A program made the position numbers and the translations under genes. A DNA stretch of 64,000 nucleotides from Streptomyces lincolnensis. Its GTDB lineage: Bacteria; Actinomycetota; Actinomycetes; Streptomycetales; Streptomycetaceae. This document shows positions 26,502-34,906 of the stretch, in pieces. A model generated the notes under the pieces. It was not told the DNA's origin and made no database searches. It saw only the letters and a list, made by a program, of their open reading frames with translations. The stretch is from NCBI RefSeq assembly GCF_001685355.1, contig NZ_CP016438.1, forward strand, positions 2,046,001 to 2,110,000, read 5' to 3'. Positions within the stretch are counted from its first letter, which is position 1. Every line of letters begins with the position of its first letter.

Positions 26502-29237
26502 TTACGGCATCTTGTCCCCGAGAAGCGCCAGATTCTCAATCGCGGCCAAGCCGTACAACGCCGTGTCGTTCGTAGCCACCCACGCCGCCTCACTCCCCGG
26601 CACCAGCGCCATGGGCCCGCTCAGCTTCTCCGTCCTCCACGGCGAAGCCTCCTTGTACCCGTCGGAGTTGTAGAACTTCTCCCACGCCCGCTTGGCGAGC
26701 TTCTCGTCCCCGGTCTGCACCGCCGCGTAGGCGTCCAGTCGCGAGTGCCCCTGGAAGAGCAGCAGGTTCCCGAAGTTGGACCCGTACCGCGCCGCCTGCT
26801 CGGCCTTGGTGGCGTTGAAGTAGCGGCAGTAGTCGAAGTACGCCTCGTTGAACTTCGGCATGTCGACCAGGTCGATGAGCTCGGCGCACAGTTCGTTGAG
26901 CCCGAACACGGCGGACAGGTGGGACACCCCGACCACGGGCTGCGGGGCGACCGCGAACCTGCCGGTGTCGAGGTCGTACAGACCGGTCCCCTGCACGAAC
27001 CCGTTGGGCTGCGCGGCGATCGTCTCCATCGTCGACAGCACCCGCGCCCTGGCCTTCTCCCACTTGGGGCCCTTGCGCTCCCACTCGGTCAGCCAGGCCG
27101 ACACCAGACCGCTCCAGTCCGTACCGAAGCCGATCGACAGCGCGTGCCGGTCGGGCGTGTACGGCTCGGTGCGGATCTTGCGGATCGGGTCGAGGACGAG
27201 GAACGTCTCGTCGGAGTCGACGTTGGCGTGCATGAGGTCGCCGACCCGCTCGTCCGCGGTGAGGAAGTAGTAGTAACGGCGATACGTCGTGTTGGCGATG
27301 CGCTGCTGCTTGGCGCTGTCGGCGTAGTGCTGCACACCGTGCCGGGTGCCGAGTCCGGCCCACTTGCCCAGGTGGTAGACGTCGACCTCACCGGTGTGCC
27401 GGGTCATCGCCTCGGCGAAGCGGAAGATGTCCGAACGGCCGGACCTGAGGTAGGCGAACCAGAGCCAGAGGTCCGGGGACAGCTCCGAGTTGTCCCAGGC
27501 GTAGCCGCCGATGTCGTACCGCCACTGGTGCCGCACCGTGTCGTAGGTGTGCATGATGTCGCCGTAGTCCCAGAAGCCGTACCAACGGCGCTGCTCCACC
27601 TGGTCCTTGTAGTAGGTGAAGAGGAAGTCGAGGTGGTCCTCGATCTTCGCCTTGGCGGGCGTGGAGCGGTCCGGCTCGGAGTACAGCTTCGGGCCGAAGA
27701 CCCCGGCCTTGATGAGCTGCTTGGGCGGCGCGGCCAGCTGCGGCAGCACCCGTACGGCCTCGACCTGTTCGGCCAGCTTCTCGGCGCTCGGCGTCGACTC
27801 GTTGGCCCAGAAGAGGAGTTCGGAGGTGCGGGCGATGCCGTAGGGGGTGCCGAACTCGGGCTCGTAGTCCTCGTAGGTGATGTTGAGGCCTTCGAGCTGT
27901 TCGGCGAAGGTGTCCTGGCCCATGCCGTCGTGGTAGAAGCGCAGGTCCATGGGCTGCGCCTCGGGCGACCAGAGCCAGAGGGTGACCTCGGCCTCGTCGG
28001 TCTGGGCGTCCCGGATGTCGAGCTGGGCGGGGAACTTCTCCCAGAAGTCCCTGAGGCCGAAGGAGAATCCGCCGCTCGCGCCGCCGACGTAACCGAAGCC
28101 GGACGCCCGCCTGCCGCCGCCGGCGCCGATCCAGCCGTGGCCCTTCTTGGTCCGCTTGCGCAGGCCGAAGCCGTCGGCGGAGAGCTGGGAGAGGGTGTAG
28201 TCGCCCCACTCGGGGATGTACTGGAGCCGGGTCGTCACCCGCTGGTCCCAGGTGGCCGGGTCGGGCAGCTTCTGGCCCGCGTACTGGGCCGCCTGGACGG
28301 CCGCGCCCGGGTCGCGGCGCAGTCCGGTGATGCCCTTGACGGCCTCGCGCAGCAGACCGGTGCCGTCGCCGCCGATACGGATGTGGCGGTCGTAGGACTC
28401 GTCCCGCATCGGCACGGTGAAGCGGACGCCGAGACCGCGGATGAAGTCGCCGCTCGCCTTGCCGGGCTCCTGGGTGCCGTCGAAGGTGATGGTGTGCACC
28501 ATGCGGAAGGAGTCGGCGCCGGCGTAGAAGTAGAGCCGGATCGAGAACGGCAGCCAACTCCGGTTGCCCTTGCGGTGCTTGCCGTCGATGCGGACCACCG
28601 CGCGGACCGGGCCGTCCTGCTCGACCTCGACCTTGGAGATGGCCCCTTCGAAGCGCTCGGTCTTGACCGCGCCCTGGTCCTCGTCCTCGATCTCGGGCTG
28701 GCGGATCAGCACGAGCCGGCCGTTCTTGGCGATCTCGGTGGAGCCCCGGGTGACCGACTTGACGAGGGTCGCGCCCGACTTGCCGATCTTCGCGGTGATG
28801 ACCCCGGTGGAGACCGTGATCGTGCCACCGCGCTGGTCGACGGTGACCTTCTTCTCCGGTACGGCGGCCTCGCCGGCGGTGAGGGTGAGCTTGCCGTTGC
28901 CCGAACTCACCGCGTGGGCGGTCCACTTGAGGGAGCCGTCCGGCCAGTAGGCGAGGGGCCAGGACTGCGCGGGCACGGACTTCCCGTCCGCGTCCGTCAC
29001 CGCGAACTTCTGGTCCTCCTGGTAGGTGCCCTTCGGCCAGGGCACGCCCACGGTGGAGCCGGGCGCGGCACCGAGGCCGCCGTCCTCCAGCCAGTCGAGG
29101 GTCACGGGGTCGGCATCGGCGTCGGCGGCTCTCGGCGCGGCCTGCGCGTCCTTGGCCCCTAGCGCCCAGCTGAACTGCGCGGCGGCTCCGGCGACGGCGG
29201 CCGCCTTGAGGATCGACCTGCGGGGGATGGGAGACAT
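26502..29237 (-). CDS. Secreted exo-rhamnogalacturonan lyase-like protein (PL26/YetA family)
   Basis: A 911-aa protein with a Tat signal (RRSILKAAAVAGAAA, residues 6-20; likely cleavage after AQA near 33). The order of regions, an N-terminal beta-sandwich (about 45-240), a central galactose-mutarotase-like domain and a long C-terminal alpha-helical barrel (from about 470 to the end), fits the PcRGLX/YetA family. That family removes disaccharides from rhamnogalacturonan I by beta-elimination. The substrate is inferred from the family and from the YesL-like gene and ABC importer upstream in the same operon. The ATG at 29237 is the only start that retains the whole signal peptide. The gene ends convergent with the membrane protein gene across a hairpin repeat. 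Confidence 0.8.
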   Translation of the reverse strand: MSPIPRRSILKAAAVAGAAAQFSWALGAKDAQAAPRAADADADPVTLDWLEDGGLGAAPGSTVGVPWPKGTYQEDQKFAVTDADGKSVPAQSWPLAYWPDGSLKWTAHAVSSGNGKLTLTAGEAAVPEKKVTVDQRGGTITVSTGVITAKIGKSGATLVKSVTRGSTEIAKNGRLVLIRQPEIEDEDQGAVKTERFEGAISKVEVEQDGPVRAVVRIDGKHRKGNRSWLPFSIRLYFYAGADSFRMVHTITFDGTQEPGKASGDFIRGLGVRFTVPMRDESYDRHIRIGGDGTGLLREAVKGITGLRRDPGAAVQAAQYAGQKLPDPATWDQRVTTRLQYIPEWGDYTLSQLSADGFGLRKRTKKGHGWIGAGGGRRASGFGYVGGASGGFSFGLRDFWEKFPAQLDIRDAQTDEAEVTLWLWSPEAQPMDLRFYHDGMGQDTFAEQLEGLNITYEDYEPEFGTPYGIARTSELLFWANESTPSAEKLAEQVEAVRVLPQLAAPPKQLIKAGVFGPKLYSEPDRSTPAKAKIEDHLDFLFTYYKDQVEQRRWYGFWDYGDIMHTYDTVRHQWRYDIGGYAWDNSELSPDLWLWFAYLRSGRSDIFRFAEAMTRHTGEVDVYHLGKWAGLGTRHGVQHYADSAKQQRIANTTYRRYYYFLTADERVGDLMHANVDSDETFLVLDPIRKIRTEPYTPDRHALSIGFGTDWSGLVSAWLTEWERKGPKWEKARARVLSTMETIAAQPNGFVQGTGLYDLDTGRFAVAPQPVVGVSHLSAVFGLNELCAELIDLVDMPKFNEAYFDYCRYFNATKAEQAARYGSNFGNLLLFQGHSRLDAYAAVQTGDEKLAKRAWEKFYNSDGYKEASPWRTEKLSGPMALVPGSEAAWVATNDTALYGLAAIENLALLGDKMP

Positions 29238-29359
29238 AGAAGTCCAGCCTTTCCTTCCGTGCGGGGATGCAGAGGGTGGTCAGGGGCATGGGTGGTCAGG
29301 GGCATGACACAGAGAGGTACGACGCCCGGGGCGCCGACCTGGTGCGAGGGCACCGCCCG

Positions 29360-29959
29360 TCAGCGGTGCCGGTACCGCTCTTCCACGGCGACGGCCGCCG
29401 CCGCGACGGCTCCCAGGACGGGAACCGCCAGCGGCGCGACGAACATGGCGGACAGGACCACGACCGCGAGCCCGCACACGACCAGGAAGGTGCCGGCGGG
29501 ATCGAGCACGGTCCGCCGCCCGGCGTCCGCGAGCAGCGCCCGCCAGGACGCTCCCGGCGTCCAGACGGCGGCCGCCCTCAGACAGGCCACGACGAGCGCG
29601 ATCAGCGCGAGGATGCCGACGGCCCCGACGAACCGGCCGCCGGGAATCCCGGCCCGCGCGGCCATGACGTCCACCCAGACCGCGACGACCGCCCCCCAGC
29701 CGAGGAGCCCTACGACCCACCCGCCGCGCAGCGCGGCCCGGAAGTCCGTGACGAACTCCCGCAGACCGCCGCCCTCGTGGGTGGTACGACGCCGCAGGTG
29801 CCGTGCGCCGGCGGCGAAGGCGGCCGGGTAGGTCACCACACCGAGACAGGCGACGGCGATCCACACCCCGGTGAGCAGGGACTCGGCGAAGACGGAGAAC
29901 CGCTCGCCGAAGACGAGCCCCCGGCGCGGGGAGCGGGCTTTCACACGCGCTTGGGCCAT
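29360..29959 (-). CDS. YesL-like (DUF624) membrane protein
   Basis: A 199-aa protein with four or five predicted membrane helices (for example TGVWIAVACLGVVTYPAAFA, VGLLGWGAVVAVWVDVMAA, FVGAVGILALIALVVACLRA, FLVVCGLAVVVLSAMFVAPL). The length and helix arrangement match DUF624/YesL proteins. These accompany carbohydrate ABC importers, including the yes rhamnogalacturonan cluster of Bacillus subtilis. The precise role is unknown. The ATG at 29959 lies 10 nt after the permease stop codon, so it is in the same operon; 122 nt separate it from the lyase. Confidence 0.8.
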   Translation of the reverse strand: MAQARVKARSPRRGLVFGERFSVFAESLLTGVWIAVACLGVVTYPAAFAAGARHLRRRTTHEGGGLREFVTDFRAALRGGWVVGLLGWGAVVAVWVDVMAARAGIPGGRFVGAVGILALIALVVACLRAAAVWTPGASWRALLADAGRRTVLDPAGTFLVVCGLAVVVLSAMFVAPLAVPVLGAVAAAAVAVEERYRHR

Positions 29960-29969
29960 GGTGACCGCC

Positions 29970-30842
29970 TCACTTCAGTCCGGACGTCGCCATGCCGTCG
30001 ATGAGGTAGCGCTGGAAGGCCATGAAGAAGGCGATGACCGGCACCAGAGCCACCAGCGACATCGCGATCATGCTGCCGTAGTTGGAGATGCCCTCCTGGT
30101 CGCGGAACATCATCAGACCCAGCGACACGGTGTACTTCTCGGGGGTGTTGAGGTAGATCAACGGCCCCATGAAGTCGTTCCACGCGTTGATGAAGGTGAA
30201 GATGGCGCTGGTGATGATGGCGGGGCGGCTCAGCGGCAGCACGATGGACCAGTAGGTCCTGAAGTGCCCGCAGCCGTCGAGCTTGGCCGCCTCGTCCAGC
30301 TCGCGCGGCAGCCCGCGCATGAACTGCACCATCAGGAAGACGAAGAAGGCTTCCGTGGCCAGGAACTTGCCCGCGACGAGCGGCACCAGGGTGTCGGTGA
30401 GCTCAAGGTTGCGGAAGAGCACGTACTGCGGGATGAGCAGTACGTGGTACGGCAGCAGCAGCGTGCCGATCATCAGCGTGAAGAGCAGGTTCCGTCCCGC
30501 GAACCGGATCTTGGCGAAGGCGTAGGCGGTCAGCGAGCTGGACACCACGACACCGACCACGGCGAGGACCGCGTACATCAGCGAGTTCCAGAAGAAGCTG
30601 CTGATGGGGATGCCGGAGATGCCGTCGCCGAGCCCGGAGAAGTTCGCCCAGACCGGCTGCGTGGGCAGCAGGTCGATGCTGGCGATGATGTCCTTGCTGG
30701 GCTTGAACGAAGCACCGACGACCCAGATCACGGGATACAGGACGACCGCGAGGACGGCGAGCGCGCCCAGGTGCCAGGCGATCGATCCGGTGCGCCGCCG
30801 CTCGTTGGGGGTGCGCACGACAGGCGTGCTGACACTGGTCAC
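29970..30842 (-). CDS. Carbohydrate ABC transporter permease (second subunit, MalG/LplC type)
   Basis: A 290-aa inner-membrane permease with six helices. The EAA loop that contacts the ATPase is visible as EAAKLDGCGHFRTYW followed by IVLPLSRP near residue 200. Subunits of this kind import oligosaccharides of the CUT1 family. The GTG at 30842 overlaps the stop of the first permease (GTGA), so both are co-translated. No ATPase gene lies in the operon, and a shared MsiK-type ATPase is the usual solution in Streptomyces. Confidence 0.92.
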   Translation of the reverse strand: MTSVSTPVVRTPNERRRTGSIAWHLGALAVLAVVLYPVIWVVGASFKPSKDIIASIDLLPTQPVWANFSGLGDGISGIPISSFFWNSLMYAVLAVVGVVVSSSLTAYAFAKIRFAGRNLLFTLMIGTLLLPYHVLLIPQYVLFRNLELTDTLVPLVAGKFLATEAFFVFLMVQFMRGLPRELDEAAKLDGCGHFRTYWSIVLPLSRPAIITSAIFTFINAWNDFMGPLIYLNTPEKYTVSLGLMMFRDQEGISNYGSMIAMSLVALVPVIAFFMAFQRYLIDGMATSGLK

Positions 30843-31795
30843 TTGGCGGCCTCCTCGTAGTGCACCCACTTCTTCTGCGACCAGAACAGGACCGCCGTGA
30901 CGAGCGCCACCGCGATCACCAGCGTCCAGGCCATCGCGGAGGCGAAGCCCATCTGGGCCTCCTTGAAGCCCTTCTGGTAGAGGTAGCAGGTATAGACGAG
31001 CGTGGCGTCGGCGGGCCCGCACCGGGTGTCGGAGACGACGTACGCGGAGCCGAACACCTGGAACGCGTGGATGGACTCCAACAGCACGTTGAAGAACAGC
31101 ACCGGCGAGATCATCGGCAGGGTGATGTTCCAGAACCTCCGGAGGGGTCCGGCCCCGTCCACCTCCGCGGCCTCGTACAGCTCCTGCGGCACCTGCTTGA
31201 GGCCGGCCAGGAAGATGACCATCGGTGCGCCGAACTGCCAGATGCTCAGGGCCACCAGGGCGTAGATGACGTAGTCCGGATTGCCGATCCAGCCCCCCAC
31301 GTCGAGGCCGAAGATCTTCTGCGTACGGTCCACGACCGCGTCGTCCGAGAACAGCGCCCGCCAGACGAAGCCCACGGAGACACTGGCGCCGATGAGCGAA
31401 GGCATGTAGAACGCGGCCCGGTACACACCCTGTCCGCGCCGCTTCTGTGCGAGCAGCAGCGCGACGCCGAGCGCGAGCAGCAGCTTCAGCGGAGTGGCCA
31501 CGACGACGTACTTGAGGGTGACCTCCACCGACTTCTGCCAGCGTGGGTCCTGGAACATCGTCGTGAAGTTGTCGAAGCCCACCCACTCGGGCGGTGTGAA
31601 CAGGTTGTACCGGGTGAACGCGTAGTACAGCGACGCGATCATCGGTCCCGCCGTGAGCAGCAGGAATCCCGCGATCCACGGCGACATGAAGAGATAGCCG
31701 GCGAGGTTCTCGCGGCGCCGCCCGCGCCGCCCGGCGGCGGGAGCGGCGGGCCGCTTCCCGGCCGGGCGCGCGGGCGCTTCCTTGACGAGCGTCAT
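30839..31795 (-). CDS. Carbohydrate ABC transporter permease (first subunit, MalF/LplB type)
   Basis: A 318-aa permease. After a basic, Pro/Ala-rich cytoplasmic leader (residues 1-28) comes the first helix (AGYLFMSPWIAGFLLLTAG). The EAA loop is EAAEVDGAGPLRRFW followed by ITLPMISP near residue 225. It pairs with the adjacent permease and the binding protein 14 nt upstream. The ATG at 31795 is preceded by a GGGG-type ribosome site. Confidence 0.92.
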   Translation of the reverse strand: MTLVKEAPARPAGKRPAAPAAGRRGRRRENLAGYLFMSPWIAGFLLLTAGPMIASLYYAFTRYNLFTPPEWVGFDNFTTMFQDPRWQKSVEVTLKYVVVATPLKLLLALGVALLLAQKRRGQGVYRAAFYMPSLIGASVSVGFVWRALFSDDAVVDRTQKIFGLDVGGWIGNPDYVIYALVALSIWQFGAPMVIFLAGLKQVPQELYEAAEVDGAGPLRRFWNITLPMISPVLFFNVLLESIHAFQVFGSAYVVSDTRCGPADATLVYTCYLYQKGFKEAQMGFASAMAWTLVIAVALVTAVLFWSQKKWVHYEEAAK

Positions 31796-31809
31796 GGTGG
31801 TACGTCCCC

Positions 31810-33096
31810 TCAGCCCGCGAACGCGGCCTTGGCCTCGCTGAACAGCGTCTTGGCGGCGTCGGCCGGCTTGGTCTTGCCCTGGGAGACCTCACCGCCGATG
31901 CGCAGGAACGCCGCCTCGATGACGTCGGCACCGGACGGGTGCGGGGTGATCTTCCCGAGCACGCCCGCCTTGGCGACCTCGTCCTCGTAGGCCGCGACAC
32001 CCTTGTTGTTGGGGTCGGTGGGCTTGAAGGCGTCGTACTGCTCGGTCGTGGCGAGGATGCCGCGGTCGTAGCCCATGATCTTGCCGACCTCGGGGTCGTG
32101 GACCATGAAGCTGATGAACTGCGCGACCTCCTTCGGGTGCTTGGTCCCGGAGAAGGCGCTCATCATCAGCGAGCCGAGGTACTGGCCGGTGTCCTTGCCG
32201 TCCGTGGTGGGGATCGGCGCGAGCCCGTAGTCCGACTCGCCCTCGCCCTCGTAGCGGATGGAGAAGTTGTCCCAGGTGAACTCGGACGCGGCGAGCCCCG
32301 CCGAGAGACCGGACTTCGGCTTGGCCTGCTCGATCTTCTTCGGGTCGGCGACGAGCCCGGACCTGACGCGCTTGTAGCCGTCCTCCCACCACTGCGTCAG
32401 ATCGTCCTCGGTGAAGCCGAGATCGGAGTCGGTGAAGAAGGCCTTGCCGTTCTGGCGCAGGTACAGGTCGTAGAGGTACATGATGGCGAAGTAGCCGGTG
32501 TCACCGGCGATCTTCAGCTTGTCCTGGATCGTCTGGAGCGCGGCGAAGTACTCGTCCCAGGTCCAGCCGAACTTCGGCTCGACGCCCGCCTTCTGGAAGG
32601 CCTTGAGGTCGATGACGAGCGCCATGGTGTTGGCGCCGACGGGTACACCGATCTGCTTGCCGTCGACCTGACCGTTCGCCAGAACGCCGTTGCGGAAGTT
32701 CTTCAGGTCCAGATTCCCGGCGTCCGCCTGCGGCTTGAGATCCATCAGAACACCGCGCTTGTCGTACTTGCGCAGGAAGCCGACCGCATTCTGGAAAACG
32801 TCCGGCGGATTCCCGCCGGAGGCCTGGGTCTGGAACTTCTCCCAGAACGCCTCGTAGTCGGTGAATTCAGGCTTGATCTTGATCTTCGGATACTTCTTCT
32901 CGAAGAGCGCGATCGCCTTCTTCATGGCGATGGTGCGCGGCTCACCGCCCCACCACGCGTAACGGAGGGTCACGTTCCCGTCTCCGGAACCGCTCTCGCC
33001 CCCACACGCGGTCGTCGCTCCCAGCCCGACCGTGGCCACCGAGGCCCCGGCCACCTTCAGGACCGTTCGTCTCTCAACATTCCTGCTGGTTCCCAT
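31810..33096 (-). CDS. Extracellular sugar-binding lipoprotein of the ABC importer
   Basis: A 428-aa family-1 solute-binding protein. The signal sequence carries an RR motif (ERRTVLKVAG, residues 8-17) and a lipobox-like ATTAC with the acylated Cys at 31. The fold signatures LRYAWWGGEPRTIAMKKAI and FEKKYPKIKIKPEF are typical of oligosaccharide binders. Its ligand is inferred to be unsaturated rhamnogalacturonan fragments from the operon context. The ATG at 33096 was chosen over upstream ones because GGAGGG lies 9 nt ahead. It is the first gene of a five-gene operon ending with the PL26-like lyase, and two operator-like palindromes lie 40-60 nt upstream. Confidence 0.9.
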   Translation of the reverse strand: MGTSRNVERRTVLKVAGASVATVGLGATTACGGESGSGDGNVTLRYAWWGGEPRTIAMKKAIALFEKKYPKIKIKPEFTDYEAFWEKFQTQASGGNPPDVFQNAVGFLRKYDKRGVLMDLKPQADAGNLDLKNFRNGVLANGQVDGKQIGVPVGANTMALVIDLKAFQKAGVEPKFGWTWDEYFAALQTIQDKLKIAGDTGYFAIMYLYDLYLRQNGKAFFTDSDLGFTEDDLTQWWEDGYKRVRSGLVADPKKIEQAKPKSGLSAGLAASEFTWDNFSIRYEGEGESDYGLAPIPTTDGKDTGQYLGSLMMSAFSGTKHPKEVAQFISFMVHDPEVGKIMGYDRGILATTEQYDAFKPTDPNNKGVAAYEDEVAKAGVLGKITPHPSGADVIEAAFLRIGGEVSQGKTKPADAAKTLFSEAKAAFAG

Positions 33097-33118
33097 GGTT
33101 GGGCCCCCTCCCCGCAGC

Positions 33119-33159
33119 TTCATTGCCGCCTGCATGAATCGTTTCAAGTAAGCGCTTGC
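33119..33159 (-). promoter_or_regulatory. Promoter with two LacI-type operator half-palindromes ahead of the rhamnogalacturonan operon
   Basis: TGAATCGTTTCA (33135-33146) and GTAAGCGCTTGC (33148-33159, core AAGCGCTT) are adjacent palindromes of the type bound by LacI/GalR repressors. Read on the minus strand, TTGAAA (33142-33147) and AATGAA (33119-33124) could be -35 and -10 with a 17-nt spacer, so a bound repressor would block the promoter. No LacI-family gene is in this window. Confidence 0.5.
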
Positions 33160-33411
33160 TGGCACAAGCTACGAGGGGCCTCGTGGTGCGTCAATGATTC
33201 GGACAGGATTTTCTTGCGGAACGGCGCGGCAAGTTGACGGCCCGCCAGGACCCATCCGGACCACCGTCGGCTCAACTGCGCAGGTGGGAGGCGTGCGATC
33301 GACCGGCCGAACGCGAACTGGCCGCCTGGGCACGGATGTTGATCGGCCAGAACTCGCCTGCCCCGCCCGGCGCCGTCGCGAGGGTACGCGGGCGCGCCGG
33401 CGGACATACGA
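33160..33411. other. Gene-free stretch upstream of the sugar-uptake operon
   Basis: Only short open frames without motifs are seen. The left end belongs to the operon's regulatory region and the right end borders the terminator of the tRNA-Val gene. Confidence 0.4.
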
Positions 33412-33447
33412 CGACGGCCCGTCTGCTGTCTCGCAGACGGGCCGTCG
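33412..33447 (-). terminator. Terminator of tRNA-Val copy 2
   Basis: A 15-bp perfect stem (CGACGGCCCGTCTGC with its complement) closed by TGTCTC lies 8 nt beyond the tRNA 3' end on the minus strand. Confidence 0.85.
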
Positions 33448-33454
33448 GTCCGGG

Positions 33455-33526
33455 TGGGCGATACTGGGTTCGAACCAGTGACCTCTTCGGTGTGAACGAA
33501 GCGCTCTCCCACTGAGCTAATCGCCC
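33455..33526 (-). tRNA. tRNA-Val (anticodon CAC), copy 2
   Basis: A 72-nt tRNA identical base for base to the gene at 23320-23391, in the same orientation: anticodon loop UUCACAC, acceptor GGGCGAU/AUCGCCC, no encoded CCA. The flanks differ apart from a few bases. Each copy has its own, unrelated hairpin terminator. Confidence 0.97.
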
Positions 33527-33605
33527 GGACGCAGGAAGAAGATTACCCCATGTCAGGGGGTGCGCGTGACCGACGGACACCGGCGCGGGCACCCCCTGCG
33601 CCGGA

Positions 33606-34058
33606 TCACTGGTCCTTGATCTTCCAGGGCATCACGAGCCCGAACTTCCACAGGTAGATGCCGACGATCACACCCACGATCACCAGGCCGATCGACGTCA
33701 GAATGATGTTGCGCCGCCGCACCTTGGGATCCAGGGCGCGCTGGGCGGCCTCGGTGACCTTGCGCTTGGTCCAGCGCAGCACCAGCTGGGCCCAGACGAA
33801 CTCGGTCGCCCAGATGGCCATGCCGCCGAAGATCACCACCCAGCCCGGGCCGGGCAGCGGCAACATGATGATGCCCAGGATCACGACCGCGAGGCCGATG
33901 ATGAAGATTCCGACCTGCCAGCTCAGGTGCAGCATGCGGCGGGCCTTGATGAATTCCGGCGCCTTGGAGCCGAGCCCCCGCTCGTCACTCGCCCCGTCCG
34001 CCTTCGCCTTGTCCGCCGCCACGGCAACCTCGCCCGGCTCGTCACTCCCCGTATTCAT
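33606..34058 (-). CDS. TIGR02611-type small membrane protein
   Basis: A 150-aa protein. A hydrophilic N-terminus (about 1-50) is followed by two close membrane helices (VGIFIIGLAVVILGIIMLPL, GPGWVVIFGGMAIWATEFVW), a basic cytoplasmic link and a third helix (IILTSIGLVIVGVIVGIYLW). The helix pair joined by PLPGPGW is the hallmark of the actinobacterial TIGR02611 family. Its function is unknown. The ATG at 34058 gives MNTGSDEPGE; an upstream in-frame start at 34118 lacks a clear ribosome site. It is divergent from ssgB across 191 nt. Confidence 0.8.
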   Translation of the reverse strand: MNTGSDEPGEVAVAADKAKADGASDERGLGSKAPEFIKARRMLHLSWQVGIFIIGLAVVILGIIMLPLPGPGWVVIFGGMAIWATEFVWAQLVLRWTKRKVTEAAQRALDPKVRRRNIILTSIGLVIVGVIVGIYLWKFGLVMPWKIKDQ

Positions 34059-34159
34059 ACGGCCAAACCCTACCGGACGGAAACCGGTCACCGGAATGGT
34101 CGTACGGTGCGAACGCACTCTCGGCCGGAAGAGTTACGTAAAGGCACGCAAAACACTCA

Positions 34160-34249
34160 GAGGGGTTTACAACGGCACCGTAGGTGGCATGTCGATTTCG
34201 CCGACGTGCGAATCCCCGAGCGCACACTGAGCGAAAGGCCCTGGCGCTT
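34160..34249 (+). promoter_or_regulatory. Upstream region of ssgB with a possible SigH-like promoter
   Basis: GTTTAC at 34165-34170 is followed 12-14 nt later by GTAGGT/GGTGGC, which loosely resembles the GTTT...GGGTAT pattern of SigB/SigH-type promoters. ssgB is reported to depend on SigH in S. coelicolor, so the match is worth noting, but it is weak. Confidence 0.3.
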
Positions 34250-34663
34250 ATGAACACCACGGTCAGCTGCGAGCTGCACCTGCGCCTCGTTGTGTCGAGC
34301 GAGTCATCCCTGCCTGTCCCCGCAGGCCTGCGGTACGACACGGCCGACCCCTATGCCGTGCACGCCACCTTCCACACCGGAGCCGAGGAGACCGTCGAGT
34401 GGGTGTTCGCCCGCGACCTCCTCGCGGAGGGCCTCCACCGGCCCACCGGCACCGGCGACGTCCGAGTCTGGCCGTCGCGCAGCCACGGTCAGGGCGTCGT
34501 CTGCATCGCCCTGAGCTCTCCGGAGGGCGAGGCGCTGCTCGAGGCCCCGGCGCGCGCCCTGGAGTCCTTCCTGAAGCGGACGGACGCCGCCGTACCCCCG
34601 GGCACCGAACACCGTCACTTCGACCTCGATCAGGAGCTCTCACACATCCTTGCGGAGAGCTAG
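34250..34663 (+). CDS. ssgB: Sporulation-specific cell division protein SsgB
   Basis: A 137-aa SsgA-like protein whose sequence (MNTTVSCELHLRLVVSSESS onwards) I recognise as Streptomyces SsgB, the most conserved member of the family. In sporulating aerial hyphae SsgB, positioned by SsgA, recruits FtsZ to future septum sites. This gene alone fixes the organism as a sporulating streptomycete. The ATG at 34250 follows GCGAAAGG. It is monocistronic: a 16-bp perfect hairpin follows 80 nt after its stop codon. Confidence 0.97.
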   Translation: MNTTVSCELHLRLVVSSESSLPVPAGLRYDTADPYAVHATFHTGAEETVEWVFARDLLAEGLHRPTGTGDVRVWPSRSHGQGVVCIALSSPEGEALLEAPARALESFLKRTDAAVPPGTEHRHFDLDQELSHILAES

Positions 34664-34743
34664 ACCGAGGCCGTTCAGAGCCGCCCGGCGCCGTCCACTC
34701 GGGGAGACGGCTCGGGCTCAGACAACTGCATACGGTTGGAGCC

Positions 34744-34779
34744 GGCGCCGTCACCGTGAGTCATCACGGTGACGGCGCC
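34744..34779 (+). terminator. Perfect 16-bp hairpin terminator after ssgB
   Basis: GGCGCCGTCACCGTGA pairs without mismatch with its complement around a GTCA loop, 80 nt after the ssgB stop. It is the longest perfect hairpin I found in the window. Confidence 0.85.
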
Positions 34780-34906
34780 GAGCCGTGTGCGCCGTGGCCG
34801 GGACCGCTACCCCTGCGGGCGGCGCGACTGCCCCGGTATGGGTGGAGCCACTACCATCGGCCAGCATCGGCGGGCGGCCGCCCGCCTCCAGGCCAGGGAG
34901 CGAAAC

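Noticed and set aside
23320-33526. The tRNA-bracketed segment as a recent phage or plasmid integration
   Set aside because: No mobility gene lies inside and the base composition looks like the rest; kept only as a possible old duplication.
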